Positions 11,801-19,647 of a stretch of 64,000 nt of DNA are shown piece after piece (position 1 is the stretch's first letter; the number at the start of each line of letters is the position of its first letter). The stretch is taken from NCBI GenBank assembly GCA_944472155.2, contig OX235273.1, forward strand, positions 82,764,793 to 82,828,792. The letters run 5' to 3'. Made by a program: the position numbers and the translations under genes. Under the pieces are notes generated by a model that saw nothing but the letters and a program-made list of their open reading frames with translations, had not been told where the DNA came from and ran no database searches. Source of the stretch: Trichobilharzia szidati (Eukaryota; Platyhelminthes; Trematoda; Strigeidida; Schistosomatidae).

Positions 11801-13850
11801 ATGTACGTTATAATTCGTTATTTTAGCGGAGAAGCAACGTCTTCTATTTGGTTTTACTTGCTGAAGGTTATTGTGTACTACTTGTGACCGTTGCTTACAA
11901 GGTTATCCATATATCTGCGAATCGTATTTGCACACGCTAAGTCTGCTTTGATTGGTTGTTGAGTTCCTCAGGGTTAGTCTTTTTTCTTGTTATTGTCTTT
12001 TCTCATGACCGTGATTCGGGACGTAAACATTGACGTCAATTATTGTCTACAATTTTGTCTTGCTGACAGCCGTCACCACACATTCACCTCACAATTTCAT
12101 TTTGGATTACTCTCTTCTTACTCCTCTTCGCCTAGTTTACTTCACGCCATTATTGTCGTTATTGTTTGTTATCCTGCGGATTTTCAATAGACTTTTTTTG
12201 TCTCTATTAGCTGAGTTCAGTTCACCATATGTTCACTAAATTTTTTCATCATATGCTTCTGTTGTCATCCCTGGAACTCAATTTACTTATAGTTCTGTAG
12301 TATTGATATGTTTTCAGAACGAAACAATTAGAGGGAACAATTGCTTTTGATAGATTCTCCTTCAGACTCCACAACTATTTACACATTAATCTTTGGCTCA
12401 GAAAAGTCACTAAAGCCAAGATAGATTCATATCAGAAATTATATTGTAGTACTGGTACCCGATTGAATAATAGTCAGTTGGTTTTGACTGTTGCTTAAAT
12501 CCATATGAAATGTGTAGTCAATAAGCACGTGGGACTTAATCAGATTAAATAATTCAGTGGTGTGTGTTTTTGCATGTAAACTCGACAAAAAGTACAGATT
12601 TATTGGGCGAGTGTAGTTAGTGACGTTAGAGACAACATAATTACTGCTTATTAGGAAGAGTAGTTTTGTGATCAATACACCATTTGTTGTAGAGACTAGT
12701 TAATGTTCCAACTACGTTTTACTTTGTTTAGCTTGAAGGTGAATGGAGTGGAGTATTGCGATGCAGCATGCTCTGGTATTATAGATACTGGGACATCCTT
12801 GATAGTCGGATCTAATGCAGTGGTGGGTAAAATTAATTCCCAACTCGGTGCCGTATCTGCAACGGATGGGGAGTATAAAGTCGACTGCGGTAATCTCAAT
12901 AACCTTCCTCCTATTGAGTTTATCTTCAAGGAGAGAAGATATGTATATCAAGCAAAAGATTACGTGGTTAAAGTAAGTATAGATTTTCAGTTGAATTTTC
13001 TGATATTCTGTGATGAGCCAACGTTTATTCATTCTTCGTTGTGAATATTTCAACCATCATTTTATTTTAAATCGTCAGTGAATAAAGTATGACCGAATTG
13101 ATTGCCAGGTATCGCTGAGTCAGTCAAAGTAACGCGTAAATCATACTTGTTGTTATGAAATAAATTTCAACACATTTTGAACTCCATGTGAACAGATAGA
13201 CAGTGTCACTGTTATTCATTTATCGGAGTAAGTTTTTCTTTGTGAGGGATATGTTCTTCTAATAAGCATTTTCATGGAACTATTTCAATCCAGTCGTGTC
13301 ACAACGTCGGTATTAGGTTGACTAAGTCCTTCGCCCCCGATTCCGAGCACCTATCATAAATATATGCGTAATAATACACTGTTCTACCTATAACAAAAAC
13401 AGGGATTATATTTGTTGCTCACTAGATTCAGCAACTTCCGGATCTTCTTTTGCATTTGGAACGTACAGCTGATCAGCTAAATGACTCACAGTGACTCAAA
13501 TATCAATAGGACAAATTTCAAGAATCCAGGCAGATTGATCGGGTACGATGACATTAAAATTGCGACAGTTGGTGAGATAAAATGACGAAGTAGTTGAATT
13601 AGAATTCTGATGCAATTATTATCTACAGTCATTTCTAGACACTGAATTAAAGAAATCTGAAGAAGGTCTTTCCATTTTCACATTTCAGGATTCCAACTGG
13701 CTATCAACAGACTGTCTATCGCCTTTCAGAGGCAGTGGTAAATTGTCCAAGGGATTCTGGATTCTTGGCGATGTATTCATGAGAAAATTCTACACTGTAT
13801 TCGATTTCGGTGAGAGGGAGATAAGATTGGCTGATGTTGACGATGGATAA
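2857..13850 (+). CDS. Cathepsin D-like aspartic protease, gene 1 (complete, 387 aa)
   Basis: A pepsin-family (A1) endoprotease, probably lysosomal or secreted; in blood flukes such enzymes act in digestion. Exons are 2857-3054, 9265-9507, 9547-9746, 10787-10906, 12732-12972 and 13689-13850, all with GT/AG boundaries and consistent phases. Residues 1-15 look like a signal peptide, and about 16-66 form the propeptide (IIKIRLHPVSGIKS). The first catalytic site is FDTGST with Asp87, the flap tyrosine is Tyr132, and the second site is IIDTGTS with Asp272. Cysteines 100/107, 263/267 and 306/343 fit the three pepsin disulfides. LGDVF precedes the C-terminal FYTVFDFG strand. NGT at 124 and NVS in exon 3 are possible N-glycosylation sites. 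At 387 aa without C-terminal extension it is slightly short for cathepsin D. The flap has Ile-Val where the family usually has Gly-Ser/Thr. Intron 1 (6.2 kb) holds an RTE and a SINE. The poly(A) signal is at 13902. Confidence 0.88.
3177..6101 (+). CDS. RTE endonuclease-reverse transcriptase polyprotein
   Basis: An open frame of 974 codons. The element's own protein most likely starts at the ATG at 3192 (MNIGTWNVRT), because the preceding five codons lie in host DNA and the target duplication. The N-terminal third is an AP-type endonuclease with GTWNVRT, VMGDWNAKVG and a C-terminal SDHDMVL. The middle is reverse transcriptase with GDKSPGIDNIP, EEQAGFRPGRST, GVRQGCILSPVLFN and FADDIAL. The C-terminal region has YGCESWTL and a WFGHTVRHD segment, as in RTE/BovB-like proteins. 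The endonuclease motif that normally reads SExRWTG is SKVRWTG here, a Glu-to-Lys change at a metal-binding position. It should bind element RNA and drive target-primed reverse transcription, but this copy's endonuclease is probably impaired. Confidence 0.87.
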   Translation: MLFITMNIGTWNVRTLYACGKVKELTHELSKYRWDILGLSKVRWTGSGVTTTEEGHKIWYSGDEEKHQHGVGFIVNKKQVNSVISCRPVNNRIISLRVRAQPLNITIIQVYAPTSEYQDEEVECFYDELDECINEAPKKDILIVMGDWNAKVGEDAYDQWAGTAGRFGLGETNERGIRLLEFASSHKLTLANTLFPHKTSRKTTWHSPDNKTHSQIDYILFPARFKSSINKAKTRTFPGADIGSDHDMVLMTIKLKLKQNRRQISPRIRYDLEKLRDPNIAEMFKANVGGKFAALTLIHDNIDSLTETIKTVLHESATEVLGNKRKKIKPWVTDDILNLCDTRRELKKKKGLNSQYREEYRTVDKEIRSKMKRAKEGWITEQCNIIDNSLRGGNNKKAFETLSKLTNTKLNRATVIEDGKGTLLTEEADILRRWTEYCKGLYNHKISPNYSLINNSCWDNREIGDSPILESEVEEAIKSLKGDKSPGIDNIPAELIKHGGPQTVKWLKAACQKIWQEKEWPKEWTQSLIIPIFKKGDAKQCENYRTISLISHPSKVMLKVILNRLKKKVEEILSEEQAGFRPGRSTAEQIFNIRVLNEKCLQHQKMLVHNFIDFKKAFDRVWHEGLWQVMNNYNIDKNIIEVIKSLYNKSSSAVSLNNQTGEFFRTTIGVRQGCILSPVLFNLFLEHIMTQTLHDFTPTLSINGRPISNLRFADDIALIGENIDQVQDLTSRLDVATKSVGMEISTEKSKILINGGNNSDRCIRLDGHVLEEVETFKYLGSTLTKDGRSTKEIKIRLNLASATMSKLGKIWKSNISVSAKMKLYSSLVLSVFLYGCESWTLNAETERRIQAFENKSYRRILGISYLERKTNEYVLHQVHRLAGKQEPLLSIVKKRKLQWFGHTVRHDTLSKTILQGTVGGARKRGRPNKSWLDNIKEWTEMPLDTLQKIALNREEWRRLIARTVIAPPRRKSRD
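3193..6112 (+). mobile_element. RTE-clade non-LTR retrotransposon with target-site duplication
   Basis: The element is bounded by an 11-bp direct repeat ATTCATTACTA at 3182-3192 and 6113-6123, in gene 1 intron 1 and in the same orientation as the gene. It starts at the TG of the first codons of its protein and ends in a (TGA)n tail at about 6098-6112, typical of RTE elements. The single frame is uninterrupted. I see no 5' UTR, so the copy is probably 5'-truncated at the frame start. Confidence 0.85.
6124..6894. other. Gene 1 intron 1, no further gene seen
   Basis: AT-rich intronic sequence downstream of the RTE. Short frames on both strands lack motifs. Confidence 0.4.
6895..6940 (-). repeat. 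RTE 3'-end remnant
   Basis: The plus strand reads TTTATTATTATT, then GGATTCTGAGTGGAACATGG. This resembles, inverted, the 3' terminus of the RTE copy at 18512-18570 (GAACATAGGG preceded by TTATTATTATT). Only the last tens of bases are recognisable. Confidence 0.4.
6941..8516. other. Degenerate, unassigned repeat-like block in intron 1
   Basis: From about 7240 to 8250 the sequence is purine-rich on the plus strand and less AT-rich than its surroundings, as old retrotransposon sequence often is. All frames are broken within 60-80 codons. I recognise no domain and therefore name no family. Confidence 0.3.
8517..8760 (-). mobile_element. tRNA-headed SINE with RTE-like 3' tail
   Basis: Read on the minus strand, the head (8757 to about 8688) has GTCGGTGGCACAAAGGTGGG (box A-like) and GGTTCGATCCC (box B-like). 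A body of about 130 nt follows. The 3' end is GAAGCCCTATGTCCCACTGG, then GGAATAAAAAAA near 8518. The GAAGCCCTATGT stretch also occurs at the 3' end of the RTE copy at 18.5 kb. This arrangement suggests a SINE that borrows the reverse transcriptase of that RTE. It sits antisense in gene 1 intron 1. Confidence 0.7.
11729..11965 (-). mobile_element. Decayed solo LTR related to the 14-18 kb Gypsy element
   Basis: The plus strand begins TGTAAAGACAG, then AAGACAAGGGCCAGGCGACA, matching the LTR at 13930 (TGTAACAAAAG, AAGACAAGGGCCAGGCAACA). Further on, TCTGCGAATCGTATTTG and TTTGATTGGTTG match other LTR segments in the same order. Divergence and indels are heavy and no internal coding region follows. 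It lies in gene 1 intron 4. The right boundary is approximate. Confidence 0.65.
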
Positions 13851-13901
13851 GGCTTTTGGTACCAAAACCAGTAAATCACTGAACATAAACATGTTTTACG
13901 A

Positions 13902-13907
13902 AATAAA
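13902..13907 (+). other. Gene 1 poly(A) signal
   Basis: AATAAA lies 51 nt after the gene 1 stop. The equivalent place also carries AATAAA in genes 3 and 4. Confidence 0.6.
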
Positions 13908-13929
13908 TTAAGAAGTTCTTGTTTACACA

Positions 13930-14248
13930 TGTAACAAAAGAAGACAAGGGCCAGGCAACAGATCAGTTTTATTACGATAACCAACATGTATTTATATGCA
14001 TTTTACATACATTAATAGACTTCTGCCCGCAGAAAGAAGGCGGTCTTCTGATTGGTTGTTTGCACACAAACGCAGTCTTCTGCTTTCTCGTTTTCTATGT
14101 TTCTCGGAAATGCGAGCCACTTGTCTGCGAATCATATTTGTCCATGTCAAGGTCAGCTGTGATTGGTCCTTGAATCAGCCTAGATTAATTTCTACCAATC
14201 AGCGTAGATCAATGTCTACCAATTGGCTAGCAGCTTGCTCTCACCACA
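13930..14248 (-). repeat. Gypsy 3' LTR
   Basis: A 319-bp direct repeat of 18091-18409. On the element's coding strand it is TGTGGTGAGAGCAAG to TTTTGTTACA. The gag-pol frame runs into it and stops at 14227. Confidence 0.92.
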
Positions 14249-17200
14249 CTCGTCCCCCCGTCAAATAGCTTCGTACGCAGGCGTTCCGACCTTCTTGGTG
14301 CTACATTCTCTAGTTGAGGATTGTTGCTGATCGGCTTGTCCCACTGTACCCATCGTTGGAGCTGACTGGCATTAACTCGTTTCTGTTTGTCACCTCTTCG
14401 GATGGTATATACTTGACCCCGTCTTTTTGTGATTGTGTATGGTCCTTCCCACTTTGGCAGGAGTTTCCGTGAACCTGGCCCGCCTCCAACTGTATATCTC
14501 CTGTCTCTACACTTCACTTGGTCCCCGACTGCAAAGGTGATGCACCGCGTCTTTTCTTTCATCTGAGACTTCGCGACATCACTCCGCTGCTTCCGTATTA
14601 CATTCTTGACGGCCTCTTTCCGCTCTGCTTTTAATTTCGTCGTACTCCACTTTTGGTGAAGGGGCCAGGTCTCGTTGTGTATCGGTAATCGTGGTTTTCT
14701 ACCATACATCAGTTGAAAGGGTGACTTCTTCGTTGTTTCCTGAGTGGTAGCCCGATGCGTCAGTAAAATCAGTGGAAGCTCCGTTTCCCAGTTACCGCCC
14801 TTCGAGGCCAGCCACTCCTTCAGTGTACGGTTGTTTCTCTCCGTTAGGCCATTCGTCTGTGGATGATATGGGGTCGTTCTGATCCTCTTGATGCCCAGCT
14901 GTTGCAAACGGGAAGTAAATTCTTCACTTTCGAAACAGGGACCTTGGTCCGTCAGTATCGTCTTTGGTACGCTGTGGTCTGCAACGATGTGTTTAACTAC
15001 TGCGTCTGTCACGGTCTTTGCACGTTGATCTGGGATCGCTACGGCGTCTACCCATCGTGTCGCGTGTTCCGTCATCACCAGGAGGTACTGATTACCATTA
15101 GATGTCTGCGGAAATGGACCCATAACATCTACGGACCACAAGTCACCTATCGCCGTAACTGGAATCGACTGAAGCGGTGGTCGTATGCACCGGTCGCCTT
15201 TCATTAGCTGGCACCGTGGACATCCAAGTACGTATCTTGCTACGTCTTCTCTCATACCTGGCCAGTACATGCTTTGTCTTAGGAGGTCAGTTGTTCTGGC
15301 CACGCCTGTATGTGCTAGCTGGTGACATTCTTCTATCATGTTGTGGCTCGAGGACTGAGGTATGATAGCCAGCCAGCTTCCGTCGTTCTCTCGCCAGGTC
15401 AGAGTCCCGTAGGCATTCACTCTTAGTCGATCTCTCTGTCTGAGTAGTGTGGTTAGCTCCTTACTCGCCGTAGCTTGATCTACTTCTATCCCGTTGGTTA
15501 TCACCTGTATCACTGTATTCAGCGTATCATCCAACCTTTGCTTGCGTGCAAGTTTTAGGGGGTCTTGCTCTACAGCATGCACTCCGTAAGCGACCTCGGG
15601 CAACTCAGGCTCGTCTTCTGGTCTCGATAACAAATCTGCCAAGACATTTTCACTTCCAGGAACGTGTGAGATCGTAAAATCGTACTCCTGAAGACGCAAC
15701 ATCCACCGTGACAATTTCCCCCGTGGGTCTCTCGCTGTCTTCAAAAATTGTAGCGGCTTATGATCAGTTTCGATGTGGAACCGCCGGCCGAGTAAATAAG
15801 GTCGCCATTTGTCGACTGCCCATACCATTGCTAAACATTCTTTCTCTATCGTTGAATACTTTCTCTCTGTGAGTGTTAAAACTCGACTGGCATACTCAAC
15901 GATTCCATCACCTTGTCTTAGGACCGCACCTATGGCGTAGTCACTGGCATCTGTGCATACTGTAAACTGTCTTCCAGGTACAGGTAGTTTTAGCGTCATT
16001 TGTTGGTGGTCGAACAGGTGTTTAATTCTGTCAAATGTCCTCTGCGATTCTTCCGACCAAACAAACTTCGGCTCACCTAGTAGCCTGTATAGAGGGGCTG
16101 CTATCTCATTGAAGTTCTTCACGAATCGACTATAAAACGCCGCTCTACCCAAGAATTGCCTCAATTTCCTCTTTGAATTTGGGGCCGGGATCGTCTTTAT
16201 CGTCAAGATTTTCTCCGGTAGTGGTTTAATCTCACCACTTCCCACTTTATGTCCCAGAAGAGTTACATTCTTTTTGGCTATCTGAGACTTGGTTTTGTTG
16301 ACGCGCAGTCCAAACTCTTCGATGCGTCGCAGCACGGCTTCCACATGGTTCACATGATCGTTTTCGTTTTGACTATATATGACGAGATCATCACCGTACA
16401 CCTCAACGTTTTTCAAGTTCTTAAGTAATAGCGTCATCAGTCGTCTGAACGTGAACGGTGCACCTGCTAGTCCAAATGGCATGCGTTTAAATCGATATTG
16501 TGTCTGGCCTACGCTGAATGCCGTCTTATCTCTATCACCTGGTTTTATCGGTATCTGCCAGTACCCTGAGCGAAGATCGAAAACGGAAAACACATTCGCG
16601 CCTTGTAGGCGGTCTAAAGTTTCCACCACTGTTGGCATGGCACACGGTTTTAACTCTGTCATACTGTTTAGTTGTCGAAAGTCAACACAGAATCTATACT
16701 TCCCATTCGCTTTCTTTACTAACAGCACTGGAGAGTTGTACAGGCTATCAGCTTCTTCAATAATATCGTCTTTTAACATCTCTTGCACTTGCCGCTTCAC
16801 TTCGCCTTCCAGATGACATGGTATTCTTCGCGATGTAAATGACATTACTTTTGGATTAGTTAACGGAATTTCATGATTCACCTTGTCGCAATAGCCGTAT
16901 GGATCGCCATCTCCAGTGAACAGATGATCGTATTTCTGAATTAAATCTGTCATGTTGTATACCGTCGACAGGTTCACCGCTGCTATCTCGCTGGTCTCAT
17001 ACATTTTGATACGCCCGTATTTCGTGAGCACCACTTTCGCTTGCGTGTCAATTATTGCACCAATCTCCCGCAGAAAATCCGCTCCTAATATCGTTCGCTG
17101 TAGTTCGGGCACAACAATGAAAGGAAACGTCACCTCGCACCCTCCAACAACAATCGTACAGTTCGACCTACCCGTTATACGCAACACATGCCCACCTACT

Positions 17201-18066
17201 GTTTGTACTGTCAACGAACACGGACTAACGCTCTTACATAAATTCTTATCTATCAACGACACGGCCGCTCCTGTATCTACTAAGCATACTACTTCTCGAT
17301 CATTTACTCGCAACTTCGAATACATAGCCCCTTTCTCAATCGCCCCCACTAAGTCTAGGTTCATACGAAAGAAAGAACAAGCATTATACCGTCTGAAATT
17401 TTTCCTTTTCTGTCTTTCTGGGCAGTCTCTTCTCCAGTGTCCTGGCTTGCCGCATTCAAAACATCGGTTTTTTCTATTACCCAACTTTAACGCCGCCACT
17501 TCCCGCTGCAATGCTTCAATTTGCTCCTCATATTCATTTGGTTTCGGCTGCTCTATAGCGGCTACAGTCGTGCTCAGCAGCTGTCTGGTCACCTTCGCTA
17601 GTTCACTAATATCCATCGGTTGCGTTGCGTTCACCAGTTTTAACTGCTGAGAAATGTGGTCTGGTACACTCTCGATGAATTGGGAAGATAGTAACTGCTC
17701 TTCTGATTCTTTATCCAACGTGGGAAGCGCCCGTCGAAGTAAATTCGTCAATTTCACCGCCAATACTAACGGGTCTCCATCAGGTCCCAGCCTCGTTGAT
17801 CGGAACTGCTGCATCGCTAGCTGCCTGTCTGTTGCGCTGTCGAACTCCGACACCAAATTTTCAACCAATTTCTTCCAAGACACTGTGCCGTTTGACCGGT
17901 CTACGCTGTCATATGCCGCCTTCGCTCGGCCTCTCAACAGCGTCCCCAGAACAACTGCCTTCGCCGCCTGCTCCTTGACACCCACCAGCTCAGCTATGGC
18001 TTCGAAATCACGTAGGAAGCTCCGTATGTCTCCCTCCTCAAACGCAGCTGGCCACGGGATCTTCAT
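14227..18066 (-). CDS. Gypsy Gag-Pol polyprotein, single frame (1279 aa)
   Basis: Gag and Pol lie in one uninterrupted frame, with the first ATG at 18066-18064 (MKIPWPAAFEEGD). The frame extends further upstream to 18108 without an ATG. Counted from 18108, the zinc knuckle CFECGKPGHWRRDC is near 216-229 and the protease LVDTGA near 276-281. Reverse transcriptase has FDLRSGYWQIP, MPFGLAGAPF and YGDD (about 571). RNase H has TDASDYAIGA, IEKECLA and ETDHKPL. Integrase has an HHCC finger (HQLAHTG ... CPRCQ) and its Asp-Asp-Glu triad in WSVDVMGPF, TDQGPCF and NGLTERNN. No catalytic residue is missing and no stop is seen, so the copy could be autonomous. The protein makes cDNA in particles and integrates it. 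Composition is richer in GC than the flanks. The lineage within Gypsy is not resolved. Confidence 0.92.
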   Translation of the reverse strand: MKIPWPAAFEEGDIRSFLRDFEAIAELVGVKEQAAKAVVLGTLLRGRAKAAYDSVDRSNGTVSWKKLVENLVSEFDSATDRQLAMQQFRSTRLGPDGDPLVLAVKLTNLLRRALPTLDKESEEQLLSSQFIESVPDHISQQLKLVNATQPMDISELAKVTRQLLSTTVAAIEQPKPNEYEEQIEALQREVAALKLGNRKNRCFECGKPGHWRRDCPERQKRKNFRRYNACSFFRMNLDLVGAIEKGAMYSKLRVNDREVVCLVDTGAAVSLIDKNLCKSVSPCSLTVQTVGGHVLRITGRSNCTIVVGGCEVTFPFIVVPELQRTILGADFLREIGAIIDTQAKVVLTKYGRIKMYETSEIAAVNLSTVYNMTDLIQKYDHLFTGDGDPYGYCDKVNHEIPLTNPKVMSFTSRRIPCHLEGEVKRQVQEMLKDDIIEEADSLYNSPVLLVKKANGKYRFCVDFRQLNSMTELKPCAMPTVVETLDRLQGANVFSVFDLRSGYWQIPIKPGDRDKTAFSVGQTQYRFKRMPFGLAGAPFTFRRLMTLLLKNLKNVEVYGDDLVIYSQNENDHVNHVEAVLRRIEEFGLRVNKTKSQIAKKNVTLLGHKVGSGEIKPLPEKILTIKTIPAPNSKRKLRQFLGRAAFYSRFVKNFNEIAAPLYRLLGEPKFVWSEESQRTFDRIKHLFDHQQMTLKLPVPGRQFTVCTDASDYAIGAVLRQGDGIVEYASRVLTLTERKYSTIEKECLAMVWAVDKWRPYLLGRRFHIETDHKPLQFLKTARDPRGKLSRWMLRLQEYDFTISHVPGSENVLADLLSRPEDEPELPEVAYGVHAVEQDPLKLARKQRLDDTLNTVIQVITNGIEVDQATASKELTTLLRQRDRLRVNAYGTLTWRENDGSWLAIIPQSSSHNMIEECHQLAHTGVARTTDLLRQSMYWPGMREDVARYVLGCPRCQLMKGDRCIRPPLQSIPVTAIGDLWSVDVMGPFPQTSNGNQYLLVMTEHATRWVDAVAIPDQRAKTVTDAVVKHIVADHSVPKTILTDQGPCFESEEFTSRLQQLGIKRIRTTPYHPQTNGLTERNNRTLKEWLASKGGNWETELPLILLTHRATTQETTKKSPFQLMYGRKPRLPIHNETWPLHQKWSTTKLKAERKEAVKNVIRKQRSDVAKSQMKEKTRCITFAVGDQVKCRDRRYTVGGGPGSRKLLPKWEGPYTITKRRGQVYTIRRGDKQKRVNASQLQRWVQWDKPISNNPQLENVAPRRSERLRTKLFDGGTSVVRASC

Positions 18067-18090
18067 TTTTCCGGAGGCAGCGACACCAAA

Positions 18091-18409
18091 TGTAACAACA
18101 GAAGACAAGGGCCAGGCAACAGATCAGTTTTATTACGATAACCAACATGTATTTATATGCATTTTACATACATTAATAGACTTCTGCCCGCAGAAAGAAG
18201 GCGGTCTTCTGATTGGTTGTTTGCACACAAACGCAGTCTTCTGCTTTCTCGTTTTCTATGTTTCTCGGAAATGCGAGCCACTTGTCTGCGAATCATATTT
18301 GTCCATGTCAAGGTCAGCTGTGATTGGTCCTTGAATCAGCCTAGATTAATTTCTACCAATCAGCGTAGATCAATGTCTACCAATTGGCTAGCAGCTTGCT
18401 CTCACCACA
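18091..18409 (-). repeat. Gypsy 5' LTR
   Basis: The partner of 13930-14248, with one visible difference over 319 bp. It should contain the element's promoter; I did not resolve individual promoter boxes. Confidence 0.92.
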
Positions 18410-18507
18410 CACATATCATTTATTTCTTGAAGATCTTTTGAAAAATGGAAAATTGATGAGGGTGTATACGTCCGTTTAGAATAGTATCACCTGTGGCATT
18501 TTAATAA

Positions 18508-19639
18508 CTACATTTATTATTATTATTGTATCCTTTAATTCCTACAGGAACATAGGGCTTCAGCCGTGCGTCTCCATTGCGTTCTGTTCTCTGCTAGAGT
18601 CTTCACCTGGCTCCATGTCTGCCCACACGTTTTCATCTCCTCTTCACATGACCTCCTCCAAGTCACCCTCGCACTGACGACCAACTCGCCGCTTCCCTTT
18701 CGGGTTCCACTCGAGCAATGGCTTGTCTAGTGATGTCGCTCACTTGATGGTTTCCTCAGAGTATGACCAGCCAATCCACATCCGCTTCTTCCTGCCTATT
18801 TGTTTCACAATCGGTTCCTGGTTGGTTCGTTCCCAAAGATCCCTGTTGCTGATCTTTTCTGGCCATCTGATCTTGAGTATTAAGCGAAGACAACTGTTAA
18901 TGAAGGTCTGTAGTTTGTTTGAGATGCCCTTTATGACGCGCCAAGTCTCTGATCTGTATAGTAAGTAGCACTGACTTCACATTGGAGTTGAAAATCCGGA
19001 TCTTATTTTTGACGCTGAGTGTTGTTGTCCTCCACACAGACTTGAGAGTATTGAAAGCTTGTCTTGCTTTTCCGATTCTTGCTTTGATATCCTCGTCAGT
19101 CCCGCCTGTAGTTGAAACGATGCTTCCCAGGTAGGTAAAGGAGGTTGTTTCTTTCAGGTTCCTCCCATTTATGCTGATTGTTGTCTGTTGTTGTTGCTGT
19201 TGGTGGTGTTGGCCAGGAATTTTCATCACCTCTGTTTTATCTATGTTCACCTGAAGTCCTATCTTTGATGCTTCTTCTGCTAACTTGTTGCTTTTCACCT
19301 GCATATCTTCCAGTTTGTGGGAAATCAGACATATATCATCGGCGAAGTCTAGATCCTCCAAGTTTTTTGTGTGAGTCCATTTTATGCCTGTTTCCTCATT
19401 GCCCACTGTTTGTCGCATTATCAAGTCTACTGCAATCAAGAAAATCATTGTCGATAGTAGGCAGCCTTGTCTTACTCCTGTCTTCACTTCGAAGGATTCC
19501 GTAAGTTTCCCATTGTGGATTACTTGGCATGCAGCATTGTCGTATAGCTGCTGGATGAGATGTATTATTGTCGGTGCCACCCCGTAGTAGCGAAGTAGTT
19601 TCTAAATCACCTCTCGATCGACGCTACATAGGGAAACGC
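18508..19639 (-). mobile_element. 5'-truncated RTE-like element (second lineage)
   Basis: The element ends at 18512-18528 with an (AAT)n tail on the minus strand. It is flanked by a candidate 8-bp direct repeat TTTTAATA at 18499-18506 and 19640-19647. It keeps the reverse transcriptase core and C-terminal region only. It is distinct from the RTE at 3.2-6.1 kb, as tails and protein sequence differ throughout. Confidence 0.72.
18897..19580 (-). pseudogene. RTE reverse transcriptase fragment, broken
   Basis: The 227-codon frame includes GVRQGCLLS (RT motif B region), FADDICLIS (catalytic Asp pair), VNIDKTEVM and FTYLGSIVSTTGGTDEDIKA. An in-frame TAG lies just upstream (minus strand, about 19600), preceded by SVDREVI. 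The C-terminal region after 18897 is out of frame or interrupted by stops. The frame is a relic of a larger polyprotein, so no functional product is expected. Confidence 0.75.
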
Positions 19640-19647
19640 TTTTAATA

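Larger units (their letters stand above)
13930..18409 (-). mobile_element. Complete Ty3/Gypsy LTR retrotransposon
   Basis: The element is 4480 bp, with 319-bp LTRs at 13930-14248 and 18091-18409. The LTRs start TG and end CA on the coding strand. CACA flanks both ends (13926-13929 and 18410-18413), a 4-bp target duplication. By eye the two LTRs differ at only one position (TGTAACAAAAG versus TGTAACAACAG). A purine tract (GACGGGGGGACGAG on the minus strand, about 14249-14262) abuts the 3' LTR. A candidate primer-binding site starting TGGTGTCGCTG lies 2 nt after the 5' LTR. It inserted antisense to the gene cluster, about 20 nt past the gene 1 poly(A) signal. Confidence 0.93.

Noticed and set aside
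16952..17650. Long plus-strand frame (232 codons)
   Set aside because: It is the antisense shadow of the Gypsy gag-protease region and has no domain of its own. The same applies to 16379-16816 and 17654-18334.
18066..18108. Gag start at 18108
   Set aside because: That codon is TTG inside the LTR. The first ATG of the frame is at 18066, after the LTR and the candidate primer-binding site.
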